A stretch of DNA of 6,740 bases from CAZSBB01 sp964605235 (GCA_964605235.1 CAZSBB010000077.1:1-6740); one strand, 5' to 3'; shown: positions 1 through 6,106, counted from the first letter of the stretch. The notes: generated from the letters alone by a model not told the origin. Numbers and translations are program-made.

Positions 1-4
1 CCCC

Positions 5-44
5 TGACACTTCTATTGTCATAATGACCGTGACACTTCTATTG
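5..44. repeat. Pair of 14-bp direct repeats, 26-bp period
   Basis: The 14-mer TGACACTTCTATTG occurs perfectly at 5-18 and again at 31-44, separated by a 12-bp AT-rich spacer containing CATAAT. The spacing of 26 bp is about two and a half helical turns. The stretch is more AT-rich than the coding DNA that follows. A perfect 14-mer recurring this close is not expected by chance. It could be a paired protein-binding site or a remnant of a transposon end, since some IS families carry repeated transposase-binding motifs at their termini. No transposase gene is visible, and the window starts within 5 bp of the first copy, so the left context is missing. Confidence 0.75.
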
Positions 45-71
45 AGTTCCTACATCTGCAGCGGCGTCCCT

Positions 72-100
72 TTGCCCTGCCCCCCGGTTGGCGGTACAAT
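72..100 (+). promoter_or_regulatory. Candidate sigma70 promoter for rpoZ-coaC
   Basis: A -35-like TTGCCC (72-77, 4 of 6 to consensus) and a -10 TACAAT (95-100, 5 of 6) are separated by 17 bp. Transcription would start near 107, giving a leader of about 30 nt before the rpoZ start. The position and spacing are good and the -10 stands out in GC-rich surroundings. It is a match by eye only. Confidence 0.5.
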
Positions 101-121
101 ACGGGGCTACTTCCTTGCCAT

Positions 122-126
122 AGGAG
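122..126 (+). promoter_or_regulatory. Ribosome binding site of rpoZ
   Basis: AGGAG lies 9 nt before the ATG at 136, a standard Shine-Dalgarno that fixes the rpoZ start. Confidence 0.75.
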
Positions 127-135
127 ATCGCTCGG

Positions 136-384
136 ATGATTGAAGCCTTGAAGGACGACAAGGTGGTTCACGCCCTGGGCGGCCGGTTCAAGTTTACCGC
201 TCTGGTGCAGCACCGCATCCGCGAACTCATGGACGGCGCCCGCCCGCTGATCGAACGCCAGGGCCGCAGCGATTTTGAAGTCGCGGTCCAGGAGATCGTC
301 GAAGGCAAGATTTCCTATCGCCTGCTCGATGACGACGGCGTGCCGCTCGCGGAGCAGCCGATCAAACAGCAAGTCGACGAATAA
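136..384 (+). CDS. rpoZ: DNA-directed RNA polymerase subunit omega
   Basis: This 82-residue protein is recognised as the omega subunit of RNA polymerase, which binds the C-terminal part of beta-prime and helps assemble and stabilise the cytoplasmic core enzyme. The diagnostic stretch is near residues 15-40 (GGRFKFTALVQHRIRELMDG), matching the omega pattern of an N-terminal conserved helix with R/K-F-x-L...L-V-x-x-R-x-R-E-L. An E-V-A-V-Q-E-I-V-E-G-K-I segment follows at about 48-59, typical of the second conserved helix. The length is normal for the family. The ATG at 136 has AGGAG 9 nt upstream and a plausible promoter before it. coaC follows in the same direction after 41 bp, a pairing seen in many bacteria where rpoZ precedes the coaBC/dfp gene, which supports both calls. 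Confidence 0.85.
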   Translation: MIEALKDDKVVHALGGRFKFTALVQHRIRELMDGARPLIERQGRSDFEVAVQEIVEGKISYRLLDDDGVPLAEQPIKQQVDE

Positions 385-425
385 CCGCCGACCGGCGGGA
401 CCCGCGCCCCGCGTCCCGAATTGCC

Positions 426-1034
426 ATGACTGCTCCCGATTCCACTGCGAGTCTCGACCCGGACGCGCTTCGCGCTGCGTGGTCGGGGCGCTCGGTGGTG
501 GTGGCATTGGGCGGGGGGATCGCCTGCTACAAGATTGCCGGGCTGGTGAGCAAACTGACCCAGTGCCAGGCCACCGTGCAGGTGCTGATGACTGAAGCCG
601 CCACGCATTTTGTGGGGCCGCTGACGTTTCAATCGCTCTCCGGTCGGCCGGTGATCACCAGCATCTGGCACAGCCACGACCATCCCGAAGCCCCACACAT
701 CGGCCACGCCCGCGCTGCGGACCTCATGCTCATCGCCCCGGCGACCGCGGACCTGATCGCCAAGCTCGCGGCGGGCATCTGTGACGATGTGGTCAGCCTG
801 ACCGCCTGTGCGCTGCCGCGCACCACGCCGGTGTTGCTGGCGCCCGCGATGAATGAGCAGATGTGGGAGAACCCCATCACCCAGCGCAACGTGGTTACGG
901 TCCGCGAAGTGCTGGGCTATCACCAGGTGGGCCCGGACAGCGGCTGGCAGGCGTGTCGCACGCTGGGCTCCGGGCGCATGAGTGAGCCGGAGGCGATCCT
1001 CGCCGCCGCGACGGCGCTGCTGCCGACACGGTAG
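426..1034 (+). CDS. coaC: Phosphopantothenoylcysteine decarboxylase, CoaC-only (Dfp/HFCD flavoprotein)
   Basis: This 202-residue flavoprotein is predicted to decarboxylate 4'-phosphopantothenoylcysteine to 4'-phosphopantetheine in coenzyme A synthesis. Visible HFCD-family marks are the N-terminal flavin-binding GGGIACYKIAGL (29-40), the active-site histidine in PHIGHARAAD (His91, matching His75 of E. coli Dfp by my alignment), APATADLIAKLAAGICDD (104-121), the substrate-binding P-A-M-N-x-x-M-W motif (140-147, Asn143), and the clamp cysteine in SGWQACRTLGSGRM (Cys177). All catalytic positions I know are present. The protein ends right after this domain, so the CoaB ligase half fused to it in E. 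coli is absent, and no coaB follows in the window. The start at 426 has no clear Shine-Dalgarno, so translation may be coupled to rpoZ 41 bp upstream. A related HFCD decarboxylase is possible but less likely given the motifs and the rpoZ neighbour. Confidence 0.85.
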   Translation: MTAPDSTASLDPDALRAAWSGRSVVVALGGGIACYKIAGLVSKLTQCQATVQVLMTEAATHFVGPLTFQSLSGRPVITSIWHSHDHPEAPHIGHARAADLMLIAPATADLIAKLAAGICDDVVSLTACALPRTTPVLLAPAMNEQMWENPITQRNVVTVREVLGYHQVGPDSGWQACRTLGSGRMSEPEAILAAATALLPTR

Positions 1035-1066
1035 TTGTTCCACTTAGCGCACCCATGACACTGGGC

Positions 1067-1183
1067 AACGAGCCGGAAGCGTAAGCGACGGACCGGGCGC
1101 ATGTCCGCCGGAACCGCACCGATCAACTAGACACGTCTTCGGCCACCAATCCTGCTTTGCGTCGCTGACGCTTCCGGCTCGTT
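1067..1183 (+). repeat. Element A: 117-bp inverted-repeat element downstream of coaC
   Basis: The left arm 1067-1092 (begins AACGAGCCGGAAGCG, continues TAAGCGACGGA) is the reverse complement of the right arm 1158-1183 at 24 of 26 positions. The core is 65 bp (1093-1157). The whole 117 bp aligns without gaps to element B at 6144-6260 when B is reverse-complemented: about 25/26 in the first arm, 37/65 in the core and 22/26 in the last arm by my hand count. It begins 33 bp after the coaC stop and fills most of the gap between converging coaC and the flavin-protein gene. As RNA it would fold into one long stem with a large loop. No T-run follows, so a standard intrinsic terminator is not supported. 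No target-site duplication is apparent. Confidence 0.85.
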
Positions 1184-1185
1184 CA

Positions 1186-1214
1186 CCGCGCGCAACTCGC
1201 ACGCTGGCGCGCGG
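1186..1214. other. Small GC-only inverted repeat between convergent genes
   Basis: CCGCGCGC at 1186-1193 is a perfect inverted match to GCGCGCGG at 1207-1214, with a 13-bp loop, just downstream of the flavin-protein stop codon (minus strand). It could act as a hairpin that slows transcription, but it has no T-tract on either strand. Such GC runs arise easily in this composition, so the functional meaning is weak. Confidence 0.3.
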
Positions 1215-1224
1215 CCGCGCCCCG

Positions 1225-1698
1225 TCACGCCAATTCCCATTCCTGTTTGAAGCCGAACTTCTGGCGGTTGTCGCACCAGCGCACCCAGGTGGGGATGAAG
1301 CGGTACAGCCCGTCGCGTTCGAGCGCTGCCCGGATGGTCAGCGAGGCGGCAATGAAGGGGTAGCGCTGGAGATAGACATTCAGCGCGGTCACCGCCGGCT
1401 CACTCTCGGGTTCCAGGGCGACGCAGCGGCCGCGCAGCTGCACGCCATGAATCTCCGCAGCCTTATGGGTGGGAGCGAAAACCGTCAGCGCCAGCAATCC
1501 GCTGCGCGCAATGTCGCGGGCGTGGCGGGTGTCGTGCCCGGAGGCGAAGTAGAGCGTCAACCCGCGCCCGCGCGCATACCACACATTGCAGGCATGCGGC
1601 ACGCCGGCGGCGTCAACCGTCGCCAGCCCGGCGGTGTTTTCACCATCCAGAAACGCACGCACCGCCGCCAACGCGGGATCTTCCGGGGAAATGGACAT
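1225..1698 (-). CDS. Pyridoxamine 5'-phosphate oxidase-like flavin split-barrel protein (YhbP-like)
   Basis: This 157-residue protein looks like a small member of the FMN-binding split-barrel superfamily, close in pattern to the E. coli YhbP (UPF0306) group. Its biochemical role is not settled. Supporting segments in order: TAGLATVDAAGVPHACNVWY (22-41), a first barrel strand pair with the usual 'product of use' loop; LTLYFASGHDTRHARDI (47-63), where the family binds flavin phosphate; IHGVQLRGR (83-91); the YLQRYPF helix (109-115); and the C-terminal WCDNRQKFGFKQEWEL (141-156), which parallels the D-N-x-x-G-F-G end of YhbP. The ATG at 1698 is the first good start. There is no clear Shine-Dalgarno because the leader lies in the 8-bp repeat array. 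It is the last gene of the minus-strand block, 173 bp after dapL. Use as a pyridoxine oxidase (PdxH) is not supported. Confidence 0.7.
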   Translation of the reverse strand: MSISPEDPALAAVRAFLDGENTAGLATVDAAGVPHACNVWYARGRGLTLYFASGHDTRHARDIARSGLLALTVFAPTHKAAEIHGVQLRGRCVALEPESEPAVTALNVYLQRYPFIAASLTIRAALERDGLYRFIPTWVRWCDNRQKFGFKQEWELA

Positions 1699-1703
1699 GT
1701 TGC

Positions 1704-1743
1704 ATCTGGTGATTTGTGGATCTGGTGATTTGGAGATTTGTGC
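1704..1743. repeat. Array of five 8-bp units before the flavin-protein gene
   Basis: Five consecutive 8-mers run without interruption on the plus strand: ATCTGGTG, ATTTGTGG, ATCTGGTG, ATTTGGAG, ATTTGTGC. The consensus is roughly ATYTGKTG. The array is far more AT-rich than its surroundings and stops 5 bp from the start codon of the minus-strand flavin-protein gene, so it occupies that gene's leader. A related array sits in opposite orientation at 1839-1877, and the two can pair as the arms of a large imperfect hairpin with a spacer of about 95 bp. Confidence 0.75.
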
Positions 1744-1838
1744 TTGTCAGCGACGCTGCGGTGTGGTCCTTGATCTCACGTCCACGCCTGCGCCGCTGCA
1801 TCCCCGCCAACCCCAACTCCGCAACCTCACCCTCCCAA

Positions 1839-1877
1839 ACACAAATCAACAAATCACACATCAGCAAATCATCAAAT
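1839..1877. repeat. Second 8-bp repeat array, inverted, overlapping the dapL stop codon
   Basis: Read on the minus strand, the units are ATTTGATG, ATTTGCTG, ATGTGTG (one base short), ATTTGTTG and ATTTGTGT, i.e. the consensus ATTTGNTG. This matches the 1704-1743 array in reverse orientation, with most positions complementary when one single-base gap is allowed. The last sense codon (ATT) and the stop (TGA) of dapL are formed by the first unit. Nothing codes between the arrays (1744-1838); that spacer is pyrimidine-rich and shows no promoter that I can defend. Confidence 0.75.
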
Positions 1878-3110
1878 CCGAAGCTGTTTCTGCATCCGCG
1901 CCACGGCTTCCTCGACGTTCTGGCGGCTGTTGAACGCGCTGATGCGGAAGTAGCCTTCGCCGCTGGCGCCAAAGCCGCTGCCGGGGGTGCCGACCACATG
2001 GCATTCGTTGAGCAGCTTGTCGAAGAATTCCCAGCTCTTCATGCCGTTGGGCGTCTGGAGCCAGATGTACGGCGCGTTGATGCCGCCGAAGACGTTCAGG
2101 CCCATACCGGACGCCGCCGCGCGGATGATGCGGGCGTTTTCCATGTAGAAGTCGATGGTGGTCTGAATTTCCTTCTGGCCCACCGGGGTGTGCGTGGCTT
2201 CGGCGGCGCGCTGCACCACATAGGACACGCCGTTGAATTTGGTGGTGTGCCGGCGGTTCCACAGCTTGTGCAGTTCGACCACCGTGCCGTCGGCGGCCTT
2301 GCCCTTGAGTCCCTTGGGCACGACGGTGTAGGCGCAGCGCGTGCCGGTGAAACCCGCCGTCTTGGAATAGCTGCGGAACTCGATGGCGACATCCCTGGCG
2401 CCGGGGATTTCATAAATCGAGCGCGGGATATCCGGCTGGGTGATGAACGCGTAGTACGCGCCGTCATACAGAATCACCGCATCATGGGCCTGGGCGTACT
2501 CCACCCACTGCTTCAGTTGCTGGCGGGTGGCGACCGCGCCGGTGGGATTGTTGGGATAGCAGAGATAAATGACATCGACCTTGCGGGTCGGCAAGGCGGG
2601 GGTGAAGTTGTTCTCGGCGGTGGTGGGCAGGTAGACCAGCCCGGCAAACTCGCCGCGCTCATTGGCGGCGCCGGTGTTGCCCGCCATGACGTTGGTGTCG
2701 ACGTACACGGGATACACCGGATCGGTCAGGGCGATGACATTGGCGTTGGTGGCGAAGATGTCCAGGATGTTGCCGGTGTCGCATTTGGAGCCATCGGAGA
2801 CGAAGATTTCGTCGGGCGCGATGTCGCAGCCGCGCGCCTGGTAATCGCACTGGGCGATGGCCTGGCGCAGGAAGTCATAACCCTGCTCATCGCAGTAGCC
2901 CTTGAAGGTGGCGCGGGCGGCCATCTCGTCCACCGCCTTGTGCATCGCGGCGACCACGCTGGGCGCCAGCGGTTCGGTCACATCGCCGATGCCCAGCCGA
3001 ATGATTTTGGCGTCGGGATGCGCAGCCGCGAAGGCTTTGACGCGCCGACCAATTTCGGGGAACAGGTAGCCGGCTTTGAGCTTGAGGTAGTTGTCGTTGA
3101 TCCGCGGCAT
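1872..3110 (-). CDS. dapL: LL-diaminopimelate aminotransferase
   Basis: This 412-residue fold-type I PLP enzyme is predicted to convert tetrahydrodipicolinate plus glutamate directly to LL-diaminopimelate, the short route to lysine and peptidoglycan diaminopimelate used by plants, Chlamydiae and several bacterial phyla. It opens with NDNYLKLKAGYLFPEIGRRV (5-24) and IRLGIGDVTEPLAP (37-50), both typical of DapL rather than other aminotransferases. Next come GYCDEQGYDFLRQAIA (71-86), VSDGSKCDTGNI (104-115), CYPNNPTG with the PLP-contacting Asn188, YDGAYY (Asp216), the Schiff-base lysine in RSYSKTAGFTGTR (Lys250) and the carboxylate-binding arginine in GYFRIS (Arg389). Length matches the family (about 410). 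The ATG at 3110 is preferred: AGGA lies 7 nt upstream and the DapL N-terminus aligns from here, whereas the in-frame extension to 3194 is a translated repeat (element C). alaS ends 105 bp upstream on the same strand. Confidence 0.93.
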   Translation of the reverse strand: MPRINDNYLKLKAGYLFPEIGRRVKAFAAAHPDAKIIRLGIGDVTEPLAPSVVAAMHKAVDEMAARATFKGYCDEQGYDFLRQAIAQCDYQARGCDIAPDEIFVSDGSKCDTGNILDIFATNANVIALTDPVYPVYVDTNVMAGNTGAANERGEFAGLVYLPTTAENNFTPALPTRKVDVIYLCYPNNPTGAVATRQQLKQWVEYAQAHDAVILYDGAYYAFITQPDIPRSIYEIPGARDVAIEFRSYSKTAGFTGTRCAYTVVPKGLKGKAADGTVVELHKLWNRRHTTKFNGVSYVVQRAAEATHTPVGQKEIQTTIDFYMENARIIRAAASGMGLNVFGGINAPYIWLQTPNGMKSWEFFDKLLNECHVVGTPGSGFGASGEGYFRISAFNSRQNVEEAVARMQKQLRI

Positions 3111-3117
3111 GTGACAT

Positions 3118-3121
3118 TCCT
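3118..3121 (-). promoter_or_regulatory. Ribosome binding site of dapL
   Basis: On the minus strand AGGA precedes the ATG at 3110 by 7 nt. It lies between that ATG and element C, which supports the short start over the repeat-derived extension. Confidence 0.6.
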
Positions 3122-3127
3122 GCTGCA

Positions 3128-3207
3128 ACGAGCCCCGACCGTGAGGGAGGGGTTGCCTCGTCTGGTTACTTGTCCCGCAGAACCCCTGGCTCACGCGCGG
3201 GGCTCGT
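3128..3207. repeat. Element C: 80-bp inverted-repeat element between alaS and dapL
   Basis: The left arm 3128-3154 (ACGAGCCCCGACCGTGAG...) and right arm 3181-3207 are inverted copies matching at 23 of 27 positions, around a 26-bp loop. It starts 17 bp upstream of the dapL start codon and ends 8 bp from the alaS stop, filling nearly the whole gap. The arm has the same layout as the arms of elements A and B (AACGAGCC..., then CGTnAG, then GA, then GG; about 18 of 26 positions shared), so it looks like a second subfamily of one repeat type. In an alaS-dapL transcript it would form a strong hairpin just upstream of the dapL ribosome binding site. No T-run is present. Confidence 0.8.
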
Positions 3208-3215
3208 GCTTCTTT

Positions 3216-6029
3216 TCATGACTGCACAAACGTCCGGGCGAACTGGCGCCCGGCTTCCAGCGCGGCATCGAGCTTGGCGGGGTCCTTGCCGCCGGCCTGG
3301 GCGATATCCGGCCGACCACCACCGCTGCCGCCGACGACCAGCGCCGCCTGCTTCACCCAGTCGCCCGCTTTCATCCCTTGCTTGATCCGCGCTTCGGGCA
3401 CTGCCGCGACCAGCGCGACTTTGTCGCCCTCGGCACTGCCCAGCAGCACTGCCGCCGCCGGGCGGGTTTTGCGGATCACCTCCAGCGCGTTGCGCAGCGT
3501 TTTGGTGTCCGTGCCATCCACACGGGCGATGATGAGCTGCTCGTCGCCGGCTTCGGCGATCCGCTGCGCGGTGCTGACCACATCGCCCAGCGCTGCCTGG
3601 CTGCGGGCTTTGTCGCGCTCCTTGACGATCTTCTGCAACTCCGTCAGCTCGGCGCGGATCTGGCTTTTCATCAGCAGCGGGAGCTGAGCTTCGTTGACCT
3701 CGGCACTGACTTTGGTGATGCCCGCCGCCAGTTGCTCGTCTTCCGCCTGCTTCAGGGCCGTCACCCGCGCCAGCAGCCGTTCGCCATGTGCTGCCGCCTG
3801 GTGGGCAGCCGCGCCGGTGAGGGCGGTCAGACGCCGGATCCCTTTGGCGACGGCTTCTTCGCCGACGACCACGAAGCCCTCGGCATCGCCGGTGGACTTG
3901 AGATGCGTGCCGCCGCAGAATTCGATGGAGAAATCCGCCCACCGTTCGTTGCCCGGCTCCGCCAGCAGTTGCGTCACCGGGACGCCGATGCTGACGATGC
4001 GCACCTTGGGGGGATACTTTTCGCCAAACACCGCCCGCAGGCCGGAGATCGCGCGACCCTGTTCCACCGGGGCATACTCAAAATACACCGGCAAATCCGC
4101 CACGATGTCGCCGTTGACCCGCTGTTCGACCTGCTCGATCTGCTCAGGGGTCACCGCGCTGTTGTGCGAGAAGTCGAAGCGCAGCTTCTGGTCATCCACC
4201 AGCGAGCCCTTCTGGTCGGCTTCGGGATTGACGAACTTCCGCAACGCGCGATTCATCACGTGCGTGGTGGTGTGATTCGCCATGATCCTGGCGCGACGAT
4301 CGGTGCTGACCGCCAGTTGCAGCGTCTGGTTGTCGCCGGCGGTGATCGTGCCCGCCTTGACGACGCCGATGTGCAGGAACACGCTGCCGACTTTCTGGGT
4401 GTCCTGCACTTCAAACGTCGCGCTGCCGACGGTGATGATGCCGGTGTCGCCCACCTGGCCGCCGGACTCCGCGTAGAAGGGCGTCTGGCCGGTGACGAGG
4501 GTGGCTTCCTGCCCGGCAGTGACCTGGGGCAGCACGTCGTAGCCATCTTCGCGCACGGCATAGAGCTTCACAAAGCTGGTGGTTTGCAGCTCCGTGGCGG
4601 TGTAGCCGGTGAACTCGGTGGCGGGGGGATTTTCCTTCTGCACCAGGTCGAGCAGCGCCTGTCCGGAGACTTTGTGCGTGCCGGCCGCGCGGGCTTTTTC
4701 CCGGGCTTCTTCCATGAGCTGGTTGAAGCCGGGCACGTCCACGCTCAGCCCGCGCTCTTCCGCCATGACCTGGGTGAGGTCCAGCGGGAAGCCGTAGGTG
4801 TCGTGGAGCATGAAGGCATCGGCGCCGGTGACCTGCTTACCCGCAGCGCGACTGGCAGCCTGCTCGAACAGGGCGATGCCGCGGTCGAGCGTGCGCCCGA
4901 ACGACTGCTCTTCCTCGTGGATCAGGTCGATGACGTGCTGCGGATTTTTCTTGAGTTCCGGGAAAGCATCGCCCATGGCGCTGACCACGGCCGGCACGAG
5001 CTTGTGCAGGAACGGCTCGGCGACGCCGAGCGTCTGACGCCCATGACGCACCGCGCGACGCAGGATGCGCCGCAGCACGTAGCCGCGCCCTTCGTTGCCC
5101 GGCGTCGCGCCATCGGTCAGCGCGAAGGTCAGGCAGCGCAGGTGGTCGGCAATGACGCGGTACGCCACGTCGATGTGGTCCTCGAGCTTCGCGGTGTACG
5201 CGCGGGCGCCGGTGACCTGCTGGATGGCGGTGAACAGCGGGGTGAAGACGTCGGTGTCGTAGTTGCCCACAGCCGCGTCGTAGTTGCGATCCTTGCTGGC
5301 GATGACCGCGCAGAGCCGTTCAAAGCCCATGCCGGTGTCGACATGCTTGTTGGGCAGGGTGGTGAGCTTGCCGCTGCTGTCACGGTTGAACTGGATGAAG
5401 ACGAGGTTCCAGATTTCCATGACGCGGGCATCGCCGCCGTTGACCATCGGGCCGCCGGTCTGGTCGGGGGTGCGGTCGATGTGGATTTCCGAGCACGGGC
5501 CGCATGGGCCGGTGTCGCCCATTTCCCAGAAGTTGTCCTTCTTGTTGCCCGGATGAATGCGCTCGGCCGGCAGGTACTGGAGCCAGAGCTGGCGCGCTTC
5601 CTCGTCGGGGGCGAGGTTTTCGTTGGGATCGCCCTGGAAGTAGGTGGCGTGCAGGCGGTTGGGATCGAGCCCCCACACGTTGACCAGCAGGTCCCACGCC
5701 CAGTCGATGGCTTCCTTTTTGAAGTAGTCGCCGAAGGACCAGTTGCCGAGCATTTCGAAGAAGGTGTGGTGGTAGGTGTCCTTGCCCACGTCTTCGAGGT
5801 CGTTGTGCTTGCCGCCGGCGCGGATGCACTTCTGGGTGTTGGCGGCCCGGTGGTACTCGCGTGTGCCGGTGCCGAGGAACAGTTCCTTGAACTGGTTCAT
5901 GCCGGCGTTGGTGAACAGCAGCGTGGGGTCGTCATGGGGCACGACCGGCGAGCTGGGCACAAAGGTATGCCCCGCCTTTTTGACGAAATAGTCGATGAAC
6001 TGCTGACGAATCTCACGGCTGCTGAGCAT
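3216..6029 (-). CDS. alaS: Alanine--tRNA ligase
   Basis: This 937-residue cytoplasmic class II synthetase charges tRNA-Ala with alanine and edits mischarged Ser/Gly. Domains in order: the aminoacylation core with the AlaRS signatures FTNAGMNQFK (39-48), QKCIRAGGKHNDLEDVGKD (66-84), FFEMLGNWSFGDYF (90-103), GDTGPCGPCSEIH (171-183) and motif 3 GMGFERL (233-239); the tRNA-recognition region with GNEGRGYVLRR (311-321) and DTYGFPLDLT (410-419), where I place the G3:U70-reading Asn312 and Asp410; the editing domain with ESGGQVGDTG (521-530) and zinc ligands in HTTTH (His586, His590) and CGGTH (Cys705, His709); a charged, coiled-coil-like linker (about 750-815); and a C-Ala domain ending with GGSGGGRPDIAQAGG (900-914). 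All editing ligands are intact. The ATG at 6029 has AGGAG 9 nt upstream and is followed at once by the family N-terminus; the TTG-initiated extension to 6143 has no family resemblance. Confidence 0.97.
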   Translation of the reverse strand: MLSSREIRQQFIDYFVKKAGHTFVPSSPVVPHDDPTLLFTNAGMNQFKELFLGTGTREYHRAANTQKCIRAGGKHNDLEDVGKDTYHHTFFEMLGNWSFGDYFKKEAIDWAWDLLVNVWGLDPNRLHATYFQGDPNENLAPDEEARQLWLQYLPAERIHPGNKKDNFWEMGDTGPCGPCSEIHIDRTPDQTGGPMVNGGDARVMEIWNLVFIQFNRDSSGKLTTLPNKHVDTGMGFERLCAVIASKDRNYDAAVGNYDTDVFTPLFTAIQQVTGARAYTAKLEDHIDVAYRVIADHLRCLTFALTDGATPGNEGRGYVLRRILRRAVRHGRQTLGVAEPFLHKLVPAVVSAMGDAFPELKKNPQHVIDLIHEEEQSFGRTLDRGIALFEQAASRAAGKQVTGADAFMLHDTYGFPLDLTQVMAEERGLSVDVPGFNQLMEEAREKARAAGTHKVSGQALLDLVQKENPPATEFTGYTATELQTTSFVKLYAVREDGYDVLPQVTAGQEATLVTGQTPFYAESGGQVGDTGIITVGSATFEVQDTQKVGSVFLHIGVVKAGTITAGDNQTLQLAVSTDRRARIMANHTTTHVMNRALRKFVNPEADQKGSLVDDQKLRFDFSHNSAVTPEQIEQVEQRVNGDIVADLPVYFEYAPVEQGRAISGLRAVFGEKYPPKVRIVSIGVPVTQLLAEPGNERWADFSIEFCGGTHLKSTGDAEGFVVVGEEAVAKGIRRLTALTGAAAHQAAAHGERLLARVTALKQAEDEQLAAGITKVSAEVNEAQLPLLMKSQIRAELTELQKIVKERDKARSQAALGDVVSTAQRIAEAGDEQLIIARVDGTDTKTLRNALEVIRKTRPAAAVLLGSAEGDKVALVAAVPEARIKQGMKAGDWVKQAALVVGGSGGGRPDIAQAGGKDPAKLDAALEAGRQFARTFVQS

Positions 6030-6038
6030 GCAAGCGGA

Positions 6039-6043
6039 CTCCT
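6039..6043 (-). promoter_or_regulatory. Ribosome binding site of alaS
   Basis: AGGAG on the minus strand is 9 nt from the ATG at 6029 and decides that start against the in-frame upstream TTG at 6143. Confidence 0.75.
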
Positions 6044-6100
6044 GCTCCCGAGCGGTCAAGGGATTGCCAGCCGCGCCAGACAGGCGACGGCGAGCGGCAA

Positions 6101-6106
6101 AGTATA
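6101..6106 (-). promoter_or_regulatory. Candidate -10 box for alaS
   Basis: TATACT on the minus strand matches 5 of 6 consensus -10 bases in an otherwise GC-rich leader, about 70 bp before the alaS start. It lies between element B and the gene, so alaS could be transcribed independently of the upstream membrane-protein gene. I see no convincing -35 at 16-18 bp spacing, which lowers confidence. Confidence 0.35.

Noticed and set aside
19..507. A 162-codon minus-strand frame over rpoZ
   Set aside because: It lies antisense to rpoZ, which has clear family motifs, a promoter and a ribosome site. The minus frame has none.
1035..1224. Intrinsic terminators in the coaC/flavin-protein gap
   Set aside because: Hairpins are present (element A and a GC stem) but no T-run follows on either strand, so a standard rho-independent terminator cannot be claimed.
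1704..1877. 8-bp arrays as a CRISPR
   Set aside because: The units are 8 bp with no spacers between them, the two arrays are inverted, and no cas gene is present.
3111..3194. N-terminal extension of dapL from an upstream start
   Set aside because: The extra 28 residues are mostly translated repeat (PLPHGRGS). The DapL family begins at the ATG at 3110, which has its own ribosome site.
1716..3221. A 501-codon open frame on the plus strand opposite dapL
   Set aside because: It is an antisense shadow of dapL. Its first part reads through the 8-bp array and its last part through element C, with no domain recognised.
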